Positions 1-8,699 are shown, counted from the first letter of the stretch. The stretch: DNA of 64,000 nt from Duganella aceris (GCF_011090165.1 NZ_JAADJT010000016.1:1-64000); one strand, 5' to 3'. Notes: generated by a model not told the origin, from the sequence alone. Numbers and translations: made by a program.

Positions 1-107
1 CACCCGTTCGCCACTCGCCGCCAGGTTGCCCCGCGCTGCCGTTCGACTTGCATGTGTAAGGCATGCCGCCAGCGTTCAATCTGAGCCAGGATCAAACTCT
101 TCAGTTT
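1..107 (-). rRNA. rrs: 16S ribosomal RNA, 5' end only
   Basis: The minus strand reads AGAGTTTGATCCTGGCTCAG followed by the usual start of a betaproteobacterial 16S gene (ATTGAACGCTGGCGGCATGC...). The mature 5' end is placed at about 107 by comparison with the E. coli start. Only about 107 nt lie in the window; the rest of the operon runs off the left edge. Confidence 0.97.
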
Positions 108-360
108 AATCTCTGTTTATTTGCTACTTTCGTAGCACCGTCATTGCTGACGGGTCACTCACTCAAAATACTGACAGGCCACTTCTTGCGAAGCGCCTAT
201 TTCATTACTTCTTGTGAACATTTGATATTTTAAGTATCACGGAGACTAGCTCCGCGTGCACTCACATCAAACGTCCACACTTATCGACTGTTAATTTTTA
301 AAGAACTCAATTTGGTGTTGCAAGCTGAAGAAGCGTTTTGTTCTTCAGCGAAGAGGCAAG
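108..360 (-). other. rRNA operon leader with antitermination-like box
   Basis: This is the stretch between the rRNA promoters and mature 16S, with no gene. On the minus strand it contains GTTCTTTAAAAATTAACAG near 283-305, resembling the boxA-type element of rRNA leaders and typical of Burkholderiales rRNA operons. The rest should pair with the 16S 3' flank for RNase III processing, but that partner is outside the window. Confidence 0.7.
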
Positions 361-389
361 ATTATGAGGCGTTTCGTACATCTCGTCAA
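361..389 (-). promoter_or_regulatory. rRNA operon promoter P2 (proximal)
   Basis: On the minus strand a -35 box TTGACG (384-389) is followed after exactly 17 bp by a -10 box CATAAT (361-366). It lies about 250 bp upstream of mature 16S and drives transcription leftwards. Confidence 0.75.
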
Positions 390-436
390 GCTCTTCTTTT
401 TCTCTCATCACGATGTGCTGTTCTGCGAGGGGGCGA

Positions 437-465
437 ACTATAGCAAAGGCTCCCGGAGCTGGCAA
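437..465 (-). promoter_or_regulatory. rRNA operon promoter P1 (distal)
   Basis: On the minus strand a -35 box TTGCCA (460-465) and a -10 box TATAGT (437-442) are separated by 17 bp. The -10 is followed by a GC-rich discriminator (TCGCCCCC), a hallmark of stringently controlled rRNA promoters. The remaining bases up to 615 hold no convincing gene; two short open frames there lie over the promoters and are rejected. Confidence 0.75.
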
Positions 466-615
466 GGGCTATTTTCCCGTTCCCTGTTCTGCGCGGTCCA
501 TTCCCCGTTTCTTGCAGACTGTCGCACGGCGATGGCATATATATCGGGCGATCGTTACAGTTGCATCATCAAAAAATTCGTTACACTGCTCCGCATTCAA
601 GAGTGAAAGCCTTAC

Positions 616-1911
616 ATGTTTCCTACGCCTAAAACGCAAGACACCCTGAAGACCGTGGTCAGCTCGCTGCACCGGGGATTTGATGCGACCGCCACCTGGG
701 TCACTCAACTGTCCTGGTGGAAGTTCCTGGTGTTCGCGGTTTTGATGCTGATCGCCGGCTCCATCCTGCAGGACGAGTTGTTTTCGTCCAGTCCGGTCGA
801 GGAGGAAGTGTCGCACGGCCCGAAACGCAAGAGCGGCGACACCAATATCCTGATCGACGATAGCGGCATCCACTTCAACCCGCGCGGCAAGATCCGCAAC
901 AAGACCGAACCGAGCGGCGACGAAACGCCGGTCGCGCCGGCAGAGGCACCGGCAGCCCCTGCGACGCCGGAAGCGCCCGAAGCACCTGCGGCGCCGTCCG
1001 CGCCAAGCAAAAGCGATAAAGCCGCGTCCATCCCCGCCCTGCCGACCTTGCCAGGCGAAGAAGTCCACATCGACCTGCCACCGCAGATCGGCGAGGAGCT
1101 GTCCAATGCGATCGAAGAAGCGGTCGACAGCGCCGCCGAACAGAAAGTGGCCCGCTACCACGGCCAGGCCTCCACCTGGTTCAAGAGCTTCATCACGCTG
1201 CTGGTGCTGGCCCTGTTCGGCACCAAGGCGCTGATGGGCGGCAAGAAACGCGCTGAAGCCGAGACCCTGACCGCCAACGCCGCCGCCGAACGCGAATCCA
1301 TGCAGCGCCAGCTCAGCGAGGCGAAGATGCAAATGATGCAGGCCCAGGTCGAGCCGCACTTCCTGTTCAATACCCTGGCCTCGGTCGAGCATCTGATCGA
1401 AACCGACCCGCCGCGCGCCTCGGCCATGCAGCGCAGCCTGATCAAATACCTGCGCGCGGTGCTGCCGCAGATGCGCGACAACGCGCTGATCACCAACCTG
1501 GGCCGCGAGGCCGACATGGTGGTGGCCTACCTGAACCTGCTGAAGATGCGCATGGAGGAACGCCTGATAGTCGACTTCGACATCCCCGACGGTCTGCGCA
1601 CCGCCGCCTTCCCGCCGATGATGCTGCAATCGATGGTGGAAAACGCGATCAAGCATGGCCTCGAAGCCAAGCCCGAGGGCGGCACGCTGAAAGTGCGCGC
1701 CGACGTGGCCCACAACAAGCTGCGCGTGATCGTCAGCGACACCGGCCTGGGCTTCGGCGCCGTGCCGAGCGACGGCACCGGCCTGGGCCTGATGACCATC
1801 CGCGAGCGCCTGAAATTGCTGCACGGCGACCAGGGCCAGTTGCTGATCGCCGCCAACGTTCCAAGCGGCGTGATCGCCACCATCGAAGTGCCTTACCAGC
1901 TATCCAAATAA
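616..1911 (+). CDS. LytS/AlgZ-type sensor histidine kinase
   Basis: Membrane sensor kinase of the His_kinase (PF06580) plus HATPase_c type, 431 aa. Two hydrophobic segments (about 34-51 and 190-206) frame an extracytoplasmic region with a Pro/Ala/Glu-rich stretch (about 105-145). The phospho-acceptor His is near 248 in VEPHFLFNTLASVEHL. The N box is ENAIKHGLE and the G boxes are DTGLGFG and GTGLGLMTI. The LytTR regulator 69 bp downstream is the likely partner. The gene is divergent from the rRNA operon. The signal is unknown; AlgZ/AlgR and LytS/LytR are the nearest known architectures. Confidence 0.9.
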   Translation: MFPTPKTQDTLKTVVSSLHRGFDATATWVTQLSWWKFLVFAVLMLIAGSILQDELFSSSPVEEEVSHGPKRKSGDTNILIDDSGIHFNPRGKIRNKTEPSGDETPVAPAEAPAAPATPEAPEAPAAPSAPSKSDKAASIPALPTLPGEEVHIDLPPQIGEELSNAIEEAVDSAAEQKVARYHGQASTWFKSFITLLVLALFGTKALMGGKKRAEAETLTANAAAERESMQRQLSEAKMQMMQAQVEPHFLFNTLASVEHLIETDPPRASAMQRSLIKYLRAVLPQMRDNALITNLGREADMVVAYLNLLKMRMEERLIVDFDIPDGLRTAAFPPMMLQSMVENAIKHGLEAKPEGGTLKVRADVAHNKLRVIVSDTGLGFGAVPSDGTGLGLMTIRERLKLLHGDQGQLLIAANVPSGVIATIEVPYQLSK

Positions 1912-1980
1912 CAACGATTGATTATTACGCCGATTCGTTGAATAATTGATTGAATAATTAACACTTCACACACCCATACG

Positions 1981-2742
1981 ATGCCTACAGCGATTATTGC
2001 CGACGACGAACGTTTGATGCGCGACCAATTGCGCATGCGCCTGGGCCAGGTCTGGCCCGAGCTGGAGATCATTGGCGAGGCCAAGAACGGTGATGAGGCG
2101 ATCGAACTGGTCGACCAGCTCAAGCCCGACTTCACCTTCCTCGACATCCGCATGCCGGGCAAGACCGGCATGGAAGCGGCCAGCGTGATCGGCAACAAGA
2201 GCCACATCGTGTTCGTCACCGCCTACGACGCCTACGCGGTCGAGGCCTTCGAGCGCGGCGCCGTCGATTACGTGTTGAAACCGCCCGAGCAGGAGCGCCT
2301 GCAGATCACCGTCGACCGCCTCAAGACCCGGCTCAGCAAGCCGGCGGCCGATGTCAACGCCAGCGTGACGGCGATGCTGTCGCAGCTGGCGGAGAAGATC
2401 ACCGCGCCCAAGCCGGCCTATTTGCAATGGATCCAGGCCAGCATCGGCCAGGACCTGCGCATGATTCCGGTGGAAGAGATTCTGTTCTTCCGCTCGGACG
2501 AAAAATACACCTGCGTGCAGACCGAGCGCTACGAAGCGCTGATCCGCAAGCCGGTCCGCGACCTGGCCGAAGAGCTCGATCCCGCGCTGTTCTGGCAGAT
2601 CCACCGCGCCACGCTGGTCAACGTCAACGCCATCGAAGGCGTGACGCGCGACATCCGTGGCCGCCACCTGGTCATGATCAAGGGTAAATCGGACAAGCTG
2701 GAAGTGAGCCGCAGCTTCCTGCACCTGTTCAAGCAGATGTAA
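1981..2742 (+). CDS. LytTR-family response regulator
   Basis: Response regulator of 253 aa with an N-terminal receiver (about 1-120) and a C-terminal LytTR DNA-binding domain (about 150-250). The phospho-acceptor Asp55 is in FLDIRMPGKTG, acidic residues D8/D9 precede it, and the conserved Lys is in VLKPPEQERL. LytTR motifs include FFRSDEKYT, FWQIHRATLVN and LEVSRSF. It follows its probable kinase by 69 bp and may share its transcript, although the AT-rich gap could hold a separate promoter. Target genes are unknown. Confidence 0.92.
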   Translation: MPTAIIADDERLMRDQLRMRLGQVWPELEIIGEAKNGDEAIELVDQLKPDFTFLDIRMPGKTGMEAASVIGNKSHIVFVTAYDAYAVEAFERGAVDYVLKPPEQERLQITVDRLKTRLSKPAADVNASVTAMLSQLAEKITAPKPAYLQWIQASIGQDLRMIPVEEILFFRSDEKYTCVQTERYEALIRKPVRDLAEELDPALFWQIHRATLVNVNAIEGVTRDIRGRHLVMIKGKSDKLEVSRSFLHLFKQM

Positions 2743-2820
2743 GCTGCGACACATCAATCCTCGGCCTCCGCGCTTGCCTTAGTGTGACTCCACGCGGTCT
2801 GCAGCCGCAGGGAGGCACGC

Positions 2821-3978
2821 ATGTCACGCACCGGATCGTTCTTACTCCTGACCGCCGCGCTTGCCGCGACCAGCCGCCTGTCCTGGCGCATGGGCTGGCA
2901 CGGCGCCAATGTGGCGGCCGCCAACAAGCGCAGCCGCGGCATCATCCAGCACGCCAGCGACGCCATCATCTCCACCGACGCCAACCAGCACATCCTGCAA
3001 GCCAACCCGTCGGCGGCGGCGATGTTCGCCACCACGGTGCAGGCGATGGAAGGCGCGCCGCTGCAACGCTTCCTGCCGCGCGACCAGCGTCAGACGCTCG
3101 ATGCCGCCACCGTGCATTACTTCGGCGCCACCGGCATCCGCCTCAGCATGAAGGGGCGCCGCGCCACCGACTACGCCGTCACCGGGCTGAAAGCCAGCGG
3201 CCAGCACTTCCCGCTCGAAGGCTCGATCTCTTCCCTGGCCGAGAACGGCCGGCAGATCTTCACCGTCATCCTGCGCGACATCACCGAGCGCAAGCAGGTA
3301 CAGGAACAGCTGGAGCAATCGTATTCGCAGCTGCGCGAGCTGTCGGCGGCGCTGCAAACCATCCGCGAGGAGGAGCGCAAGCACATCGCGCGCGAGCTGC
3401 ACGACGACCTCGGCCAACTGCTGGCCACCTTGCGCGTCGATCTGGCGCTGCTGCAACAACAACCCGGCAACGACGAGGGAGCGCGCAAGCTACAGGCCGG
3501 CATGGACGAATTGCTGATGTCGGCCATCACCTCGCTGCGCCGCATCGCCAGCAATCTGCGCCCGGCCGCGCTGGATGAAGGGGGATTGTATTTTGCGCTG
3601 GAAAGCCTGCGCCAGGAATTCGTCGCCCGCCACGGCATTGACTGCACGCTGGAGGCGAATGAAGAGGATTTGATACTTGATGACGCCTACAGCACGGCCA
3701 TCTTCCGCATTGCGCAGGAAGCGCTGACCAACATCACCCGCCACGCCGAAGCGAGCAAGGTCACCTTGTCGCTATACCGTTCGGATTCGCTACTGCAGAT
3801 TACGATCCACGACGACGGCCACGGCATCGCCGAGCAGGACATGGACAAAGCCTCGTCCTTCGGCCTGATCGGGATGCGTGAACGCGTCTGGGCGCTGCAT
3901 GGCGATATCGCCATCGTCAACGACGGCGGCACGCGGATCGTGATCCGCCTGCCGCTGCCGTCTCAGGACAGCGCCTGA
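2821..3978 (+). CDS. PAS-domain sensor histidine kinase, NarX/DegS type (orphan)
   Basis: Kinase of 385 aa: a short N-terminal hydrophobic stretch (about 6-18), a PAS domain (about 38-155, ending IFTVILRDITERKQ), a coiled linker, then HisKA_3 with His194 in ELHDDLGQL and a HATPase_c domain (ALTNITRHAEAS, DDGHGI, FGLIGMRERV). This type usually pairs with a NarL/LuxR-type regulator, but none is adjacent: the gene upstream is LytTR type and the one downstream is a convergent porin. A clear GGAGG site precedes the ATG. Signal and partner are unknown. Confidence 0.87.
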   Translation: MSRTGSFLLLTAALAATSRLSWRMGWHGANVAAANKRSRGIIQHASDAIISTDANQHILQANPSAAAMFATTVQAMEGAPLQRFLPRDQRQTLDAATVHYFGATGIRLSMKGRRATDYAVTGLKASGQHFPLEGSISSLAENGRQIFTVILRDITERKQVQEQLEQSYSQLRELSAALQTIREEERKHIARELHDDLGQLLATLRVDLALLQQQPGNDEGARKLQAGMDELLMSAITSLRRIASNLRPAALDEGGLYFALESLRQEFVARHGIDCTLEANEEDLILDDAYSTAIFRIAQEALTNITRHAEASKVTLSLYRSDSLLQITIHDDGHGIAEQDMDKASSFGLIGMRERVWALHGDIAIVNDGGTRIVIRLPLPSQDSA

Positions 3979-3987
3979 CCCAGCAAG

Positions 3988-5079
3988 TTAGAACGAGTGA
4001 CGGATACCGGCGTTGAACGCCTTGTCGCCGCTACCGACTTCGTTGTTGTTACCAACGGTGTAGCCGGCGCCGTTCTTGTTCTTGATCTTGGCGTAAGCCA
4101 CGTACAGGTTGGTACGCTTCGACAGCAAGTGCGAGTAGCCCAGCGCCCACTGATCGGCGTCCTGGTTGTTGACGGTCTTGTCGTCCTTGCGGATGTACGA
4201 CGCCATGATGATGCCCGAACCAACCGGGATCTGCGCGCCGACCAGCAGGTCGTTGCTGTCCAGGCTAGGCTTAGGCGCGACGGTGTAGCCGAAGGCGTTG
4301 GCCGATGGCAGAGCGGCGCTGTTCACACCTTTGTCCGCGCCGTAAGCGAAGAAGGCCTTGACCACTTTGAAATCGTAGTTGGCGGCGAACAGGGTGTTGC
4401 GGCCGGTGTCGCGGCTGACGGCAGGCGCGACCGGAATCGTGGTGGCGGCGGTGTCGTTGTTGCGGTTGTTGTAGACCAGACGGGCGTTCAGCGCGTCCTG
4501 CGAGAAGTTCAGGCCGAAACCGAACTGGCGGCCGGCGGTGTTGCTGCCGCCTTGCTCGCCCAGCGAGTACAGCGCTTCGGCGCTGAAGCCCGACATGACC
4601 GGGGTGGCGTAGACGACGGCGTTGCTGGTGCGGGTGTTCGCGCCGGCGGCCGGGAACAGATTCTTGATGCTGCCTGCGTAACCGGCGCCGAACGGGTCGG
4701 CGACCTGGCTCATGGCGTTGTACAGCATGGTGTACTGGCGACCCAGGGTCAGGGTGCCGGCGTCTTTCGACTTCAGGCCGACGAATGCCTGGCGGTTGAA
4801 GATGCTGCCGGCGGTGTCCAGCGCGCCGTCATCGGCCTTGAAGCCGGTTTCCAGTTGGAAGATGGCGGCCAGGCCGTTGCCCAGGTCCTCGTTGCCGCGG
4901 AAACCCAGACGCGACTGGCTGCCCACGCCGCTGGTGACTTTGGTCACGGTGCCGACCGCACCGCCGCGCTCGCTCACAACGCCGACGTCGACCAGGCCGT
5001 AGATGGTGACGTTCGATTGTGCTTGGGCTTGGGCAGCGAAGCCGCCGATGATCATTGCTACCAGAGTAAGTTTTTTCAC
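3988..5079 (-). CDS. Outer-membrane porin, betaproteobacterial trimeric type
   Basis: General diffusion porin of the Gram-negative porin family, 363 aa. I start it at GTG 5079, because this gives a normal signal peptide (VKKLTLVAMIIGGFAAQAQA) before the mature start QSNVTIYGLVDVG; the longer frame to 5118 adds 13 residues that fit no signal peptide. The features are alternating beta strands, the LGFRGNEDLGNGLAAIFQLE stretch typical of these porins, and a C-terminal Phe (GIRHSF) as the outer-membrane insertion signal. It ends 9 bp from the convergent kinase gene. Confidence 0.92.
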   Translation of the reverse strand: MKKLTLVAMIIGGFAAQAQAQSNVTIYGLVDVGVVSERGGAVGTVTKVTSGVGSQSRLGFRGNEDLGNGLAAIFQLETGFKADDGALDTAGSIFNRQAFVGLKSKDAGTLTLGRQYTMLYNAMSQVADPFGAGYAGSIKNLFPAAGANTRTSNAVVYATPVMSGFSAEALYSLGEQGGSNTAGRQFGFGLNFSQDALNARLVYNNRNNDTAATTIPVAPAVSRDTGRNTLFAANYDFKVVKAFFAYGADKGVNSAALPSANAFGYTVAPKPSLDSNDLLVGAQIPVGSGIIMASYIRKDDKTVNNQDADQWALGYSHLLSKRTNLYVAYAKIKNKNGAGYTVGNNNEVGSGDKAFNAGIRHSF

Positions 5080-5202
5080 TTGATATTCTCTACTTGAGGT
5101 TGAAAGAAAGACTTGCATGTAATGAATCTACGGGCGAGATCATGCCTATCAATTACTTCAACAATATGACAACGGCCAACTGTTGCAAATCAACATCAAG
5201 AG

Positions 5203-5229
5203 AAGAAAAAAGCCGCAGGACGCGGCTTT
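5203..5229 (-). terminator. Rho-independent terminator of the methyltransferase gene
   Basis: Stem AAAGCCGC/GCGGCTTT (5209-5216 and 5222-5229) with a 5-nt loop. Read on the minus strand it is followed by a T-run. It lies just after the stop codon of the methyltransferase gene. Confidence 0.8.
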
Positions 5230-5238
5230 GGGGAAGGA

Positions 5239-5892
5239 TTACTTCAATTTGCAGCTGAGCAAGTAATAGTACTCCAGCCGCTCGACCCGGATCTGCCGCG
5301 TCGACGTCGAGAAGCGCTTGCGCAGCGTGCTGTCGGTCAGGTAGTTCTTCATGATCTCGTAGCGCTGGCCGTCGTCGGCGGTCAGGATCTGGAAGGTGTT
5401 GCCTTCCAGATCGGTGCGGGCGAACACCATGCTGTTGCCATCGACATAAGTTTCGTCCAGCAACACCAGCAGCACGTCCTTGCCCAGTTTGGCGCGCAGC
5501 GTCTTCAGGTATTTTTCCTGGTCTTCGCGCTTGACGTGCGACCACAGGCCGGCGGCGAACACGGCAGTGTACTGGCCTTCCAGGCCGTCCGGCAGGTTGA
5601 AGGCATCCATCACGCCGAAGGTGACGACGTCCTCGTCCAGGCCACGGGTCTCCGCCAGCGCGATCATTTCCGGCACGATGTCGGTGGCGTGCACCGATTC
5701 CGCCACTTCGGCGATCAGGTCGGTCCAATAGGCGGTGCCGCAAGCCAGCTCCAGCACCTTGTGGCCCTGGAACAGCTCGGCGACCATTTCCTGCAGGTCG
5801 TCCAGGTCATCGAAGCGCTCTTCCTGCGCGTAAACCTGGTCATAGTTATCCGCGTTGACGGCGTAAAATTGGGTCAACTGGTTGGTAATCAT
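5239..5892 (-). CDS. Class I SAM-dependent methyltransferase
   Basis: Protein of 217 aa with a Rossmann-type methyltransferase fold. Motif I is VLELACGTAYWTDLI (about 45-59), an acidic residue ends the second strand (ATDIVPEM), and motif VMDAFNLP follows. It is about the size of small-molecule methyltransferases. It sits 17 bp downstream of cysB on the same strand, so it is probably co-transcribed, and it is followed by a terminator. The substrate cannot be told from sequence; the cysB link is suggestive only. Confidence 0.8.
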   Translation of the reverse strand: MITNQLTQFYAVNADNYDQVYAQEERFDDLDDLQEMVAELFQGHKVLELACGTAYWTDLIAEVAESVHATDIVPEMIALAETRGLDEDVVTFGVMDAFNLPDGLEGQYTAVFAAGLWSHVKREDQEKYLKTLRAKLGKDVLLVLLDETYVDGNSMVFARTDLEGNTFQILTADDGQRYEIMKNYLTDSTLRKRFSTSTRQIRVERLEYYYLLSCKLK

Positions 5893-5909
5893 GGTAGTGC
5901 TTTCTCGTC

Positions 5910-6851
5910 TTATAGTTCGTAATGCTCTTTTTCACCGCTCATGGCTTGTTCGATCAACTTGCGGTTGAGCGTCGGGGCCAGCAGTTCAATAAAGGTGTAG
6001 ATATAGCTGCGCAGGTAAGCGCCCTGCTTCACCGCCACCCGCGACACATTCATGCCGAACAGGTGTCCCACGGAGATGGCGCGCAGGTTCTTGTCGCGCT
6101 CGGCGTCGAAGGCCATGCCCGCTATGATACCAATCCCCATGCCCAACTCGACATAAGTCTTGATCACGTCGGCGTCGATCGCCTCCAGCAGCACGTCCAG
6201 CTTCAGGCCGCGCAGCGAAAAAGCGTGGTCGATCTTGCTGCGGCCGGCAAAGGCGCCATCGTACGTGATGATCGGGAAAGCGGCAATTTCTTCCAGCGTT
6301 ACCTGCTTGGATTTCAGCAACGGATGGTCGGGCGCGACCACCACCACGTGCTCCCATTGATAACACGGCAAGGTTATCAATCCAGTCACGCCGGCGATCG
6401 ATTCGGTGGCGATGGCCAGGTCGGCCTGGTCGCGCTGCACCATCTCGGCGATCTGCTGCGGATTGCCTTGCAATAAAGACAAGCGCACCTTGGGGAATTT
6501 CAGCATGAAAGCCTGCACCACCTTCGGCAGCGTGTAGCGCGCCTGCGTGTGCGTGGTGGCGATGGTGAAACTGCCACTATCCTGGGCCGCATATTCCTTA
6601 CCGATGCGTTTCAGGCTGTCGATTTCCTGCATAATAAGCTCCACCGACTCCAGCACCAGCCGCCCCGGCTCGGTCAGGCCGCGGATACGCTTGCCGTGCC
6701 GGGTGAAGATGTCGACGCCCAACTCCTCCTCCAGCTCGATGATCGCCTTGGACACGCCCGGTTGCGAGGTAAATAGCGCCTTGGCGGCGTCGGTCAAATT
6801 GTAATTTTGTCGTACCGCTTCGCGCACAAAGCGCAGTTGATGAAGGTTCAT
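5910..6851 (-). CDS. cysB: CysB-family LysR transcriptional regulator
   Basis: LysR-type activator of sulfur assimilation, 313 aa, close to the usual CysB length (about 324). The N-terminal winged helix contains LTDAAKALFTSQPGVSKAI, with the CysB-like start MNLHQLRFVREAVRQNYNLT. The effector domain has the CysB-type ATTHTQARYTLP and GITYDGAFAGRS-like stretches. In known systems it responds to O-acetylserine or N-acetylserine and to sulfate-related ligands. It is divergent from cysI with a 153-bp intergenic region holding direct repeats. The paralogue Cbl/SsuR is the alternative identity. Confidence 0.88.
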   Translation of the reverse strand: MNLHQLRFVREAVRQNYNLTDAAKALFTSQPGVSKAIIELEEELGVDIFTRHGKRIRGLTEPGRLVLESVELIMQEIDSLKRIGKEYAAQDSGSFTIATTHTQARYTLPKVVQAFMLKFPKVRLSLLQGNPQQIAEMVQRDQADLAIATESIAGVTGLITLPCYQWEHVVVVAPDHPLLKSKQVTLEEIAAFPIITYDGAFAGRSKIDHAFSLRGLKLDVLLEAIDADVIKTYVELGMGIGIIAGMAFDAERDKNLRAISVGHLFGMNVSRVAVKQGAYLRSYIYTFIELLAPTLNRKLIEQAMSGEKEHYEL

Positions 6852-6915
6852 TGCAGGTCTTGGCCCATCTTAAAATTTTTAGCGTCCATGCTTATGCCCA
6901 ATCCTTATATAAGCA

Positions 6916-6950
6916 AATAAAGACTAAGTCGTATGGAATAAAGACGAAGT
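6916..6950. promoter_or_regulatory. Candidate CysB operator: 14-bp direct repeats in the cysB-cysI gap
   Basis: AATAAAGACTAAGT (6916-6929) and AATAAAGACGAAGT (6937-6950) differ at one base and are spaced 21 bp start to start, two helical turns. They lie in the AT-rich gap between divergent cysB and cysI. A CTTATATAAG palindrome (6904-6913) adjoins them. Assignment to CysB is inferred from position. Confidence 0.5.
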
Positions 6951-7004
6951 TTATTACTATTAGCGCCAGTTTGGGGATTAAGCGACTATCCAGGAAGAAT
7001 ATAC

Positions 7005-8699
7005 ATGTATCAATACGACCAATACGACCATCTCATCGTGCGCGAGCGCATCGCCCAGTACCGCGACCAGGTACGGCGCCGGCTCGCCGATGAGCTGACG
7101 GAAGCCGAATTCGTTCCGCTGCGCCTGCAAAACGGCCTGTACATGCAGCGCCACGCCTACATGCTGCGCATCGCCGTGCCTTACGGCCTGCTGGCATCGA
7201 AACAAATGCGCATGTTCGCCCACATCGCCCGCAAGTACGACCGCGGCTACGGCCACTTCACCACCCGCCAGAACATCCAGTTCAACTGGGTCGAGCTGGA
7301 ACAGACGCCGGACATCCTGACCGAGCTGGCCTCGGTGGAGATGCACGCCATCCAGACCTCCGGCAACTGCATCCGCAACACCACCTCCGATCCGTATGCC
7401 GGCGTGGCCGCCGACGAGATCATCGATCCGCGTCCTTACGCCGAGGTGCTGCGCCAGTGGTCGACCTTCCACCCTGAATTCATCGCCCTGCCGCGCAAGT
7501 TCAAGGTCGCCATCAACGGCGCCGTCGAAGACCGCGCCGCGATCGCCGTGCACGACATCGGCCTGACCGTGGTGCGCAACGACGCCGGCGAGATCGGCTT
7601 CAAGTTCATGGCCGGCGGCGGCATGGGCCGCACCCCGATCCTCGGCAGCGTGATCCGCGACTTCCTGCCGTGGCAGCACCTGCTGACCTACACCGAAGCC
7701 GTGATGCGCGTGTATAACACCCACGGCCGTCGTGACAACAAGTACAAGGCCCGCATCAAGATCCTGCTGAAGGCCATCGGCGTCGAGGAATTCACGCGCC
7801 AGGTCGAAGCCGAGTGGGTCGACCTGAAGGACGGCCCGGAAACGCTGACCACCGAAGAGATGCAGCGCGTGATCGACTACTTCCAGCCGCCGGCGTATAA
7901 ACAGCTCGACGACAGCGACGTGGTCGCCGCGCAAGCTGACAACAAGGCCTTCGCCAACTGGGTCAACCGCAACATCAAGCCGCACAAGCGTCCCGGCTAC
8001 GCCGCCGTGGTGCTGTCGCTGAAAAAGACCGGCGTGCCGCCGGGCGACGCCACCGCCGAGCAGATGGACTTCATGGCCGACCTGGCCGACCGCTACAGCT
8101 TCGGCGAACTGCGCGTCACGCACGAGCAGAACATCGTGCTGGCCGACGTCGAGCAGTCGCGGTTGTTCGCGCTGTGGCAGGAAGCCAAGGCGCACGGCCT
8201 GGCGACCCCGAACATCGGCCTGCTGACCGACATGATCTGCTGCCCGGGCGGCGACTTCTGCTCGCTGGCCAACGCCAAGTCGCTGCCGATCGCCGCCGCC
8301 ATCGCCGAGCGCTTCGACGACATCGACTACCAGCACGACATCGGCGAGATCGAACTGAATATCTCCGGCTGCATCAACGCCTGCGGTCACCACCACGTCG
8401 GCAGCATCGGCGTGCTGGGCGTCGACAAGGACGGCAGCGAATGGTATCAGGTGTCGATCGGCGGCTCGCAAGGCAATCACTCCGCCATCGGCAAGATCAT
8501 CGGACCATCGTTCTCCGCGCTGCAAATGCCGGAAGTGATCGGCCGCCTGCTGCAGGTCTATGTGCGCGAGCGTTTTGAAGACGAATCCTTCGCCGCCTGT
8601 GCGCAGCGACTGGGCGTCGCGCCGTTCAAGGAATTTGTGTACGCCACGCCGATCACCGAAAAAGGTGGTCGCCTGGTTGGAGAGGATGAATATGTCTGA
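7005..8699 (+). CDS. cysI: Assimilatory sulfite reductase hemoprotein (sirohaem, 4Fe-4S)
   Basis: Reduces sulfite to sulfide in the cytoplasm; 564 aa. Two nitrite/sulfite reductase half-domains are visible. The cofactor cysteines are in MICCPGGDFCSLANAKS (C-x5-C) and NISGCINACGHHHVG (C-x3-C), which bind the 4Fe-4S cluster bridged to sirohaem. Substrate-binding basic residues occur in HFTTRQNIQFNW. AGGAAG precedes the ATG. No flavoprotein CysJ is nearby; DUF934 follows instead, as in many betaproteobacteria. First gene of the cys operon, probably activated by CysB. A nitrite reductase is less likely given the neighbours. Confidence 0.92.
   Translation: MYQYDQYDHLIVRERIAQYRDQVRRRLADELTEAEFVPLRLQNGLYMQRHAYMLRIAVPYGLLASKQMRMFAHIARKYDRGYGHFTTRQNIQFNWVELEQTPDILTELASVEMHAIQTSGNCIRNTTSDPYAGVAADEIIDPRPYAEVLRQWSTFHPEFIALPRKFKVAINGAVEDRAAIAVHDIGLTVVRNDAGEIGFKFMAGGGMGRTPILGSVIRDFLPWQHLLTYTEAVMRVYNTHGRRDNKYKARIKILLKAIGVEEFTRQVEAEWVDLKDGPETLTTEEMQRVIDYFQPPAYKQLDDSDVVAAQADNKAFANWVNRNIKPHKRPGYAAVVLSLKKTGVPPGDATAEQMDFMADLADRYSFGELRVTHEQNIVLADVEQSRLFALWQEAKAHGLATPNIGLLTDMICCPGGDFCSLANAKSLPIAAAIAERFDDIDYQHDIGEIELNISGCINACGHHHVGSIGVLGVDKDGSEWYQVSIGGSQGNHSAIGKIIGPSFSALQMPEVIGRLLQVYVRERFEDESFAACAQRLGVAPFKEFVYATPITEKGGRLVGEDEYV

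Noticed and set aside
364..649. Two short plus-strand open frames (80 and 78 aa) upstream of the first kinase.
   Set aside because: They lie over the rRNA promoters, have no protein-like composition and no ribosome site.
469..1824. 451-aa minus-strand open frame opposite the first kinase.
   Set aside because: Antisense shadow in GC-rich coding DNA; low-complexity His/Gln/Arg composition and no domain.
8560..8691. Upstream extension of the DUF934 frame inside cysI.
   Set aside because: It overlaps the conserved C-terminus of cysI, and the ribosome site at 8679-8685 supports ATG 8692.
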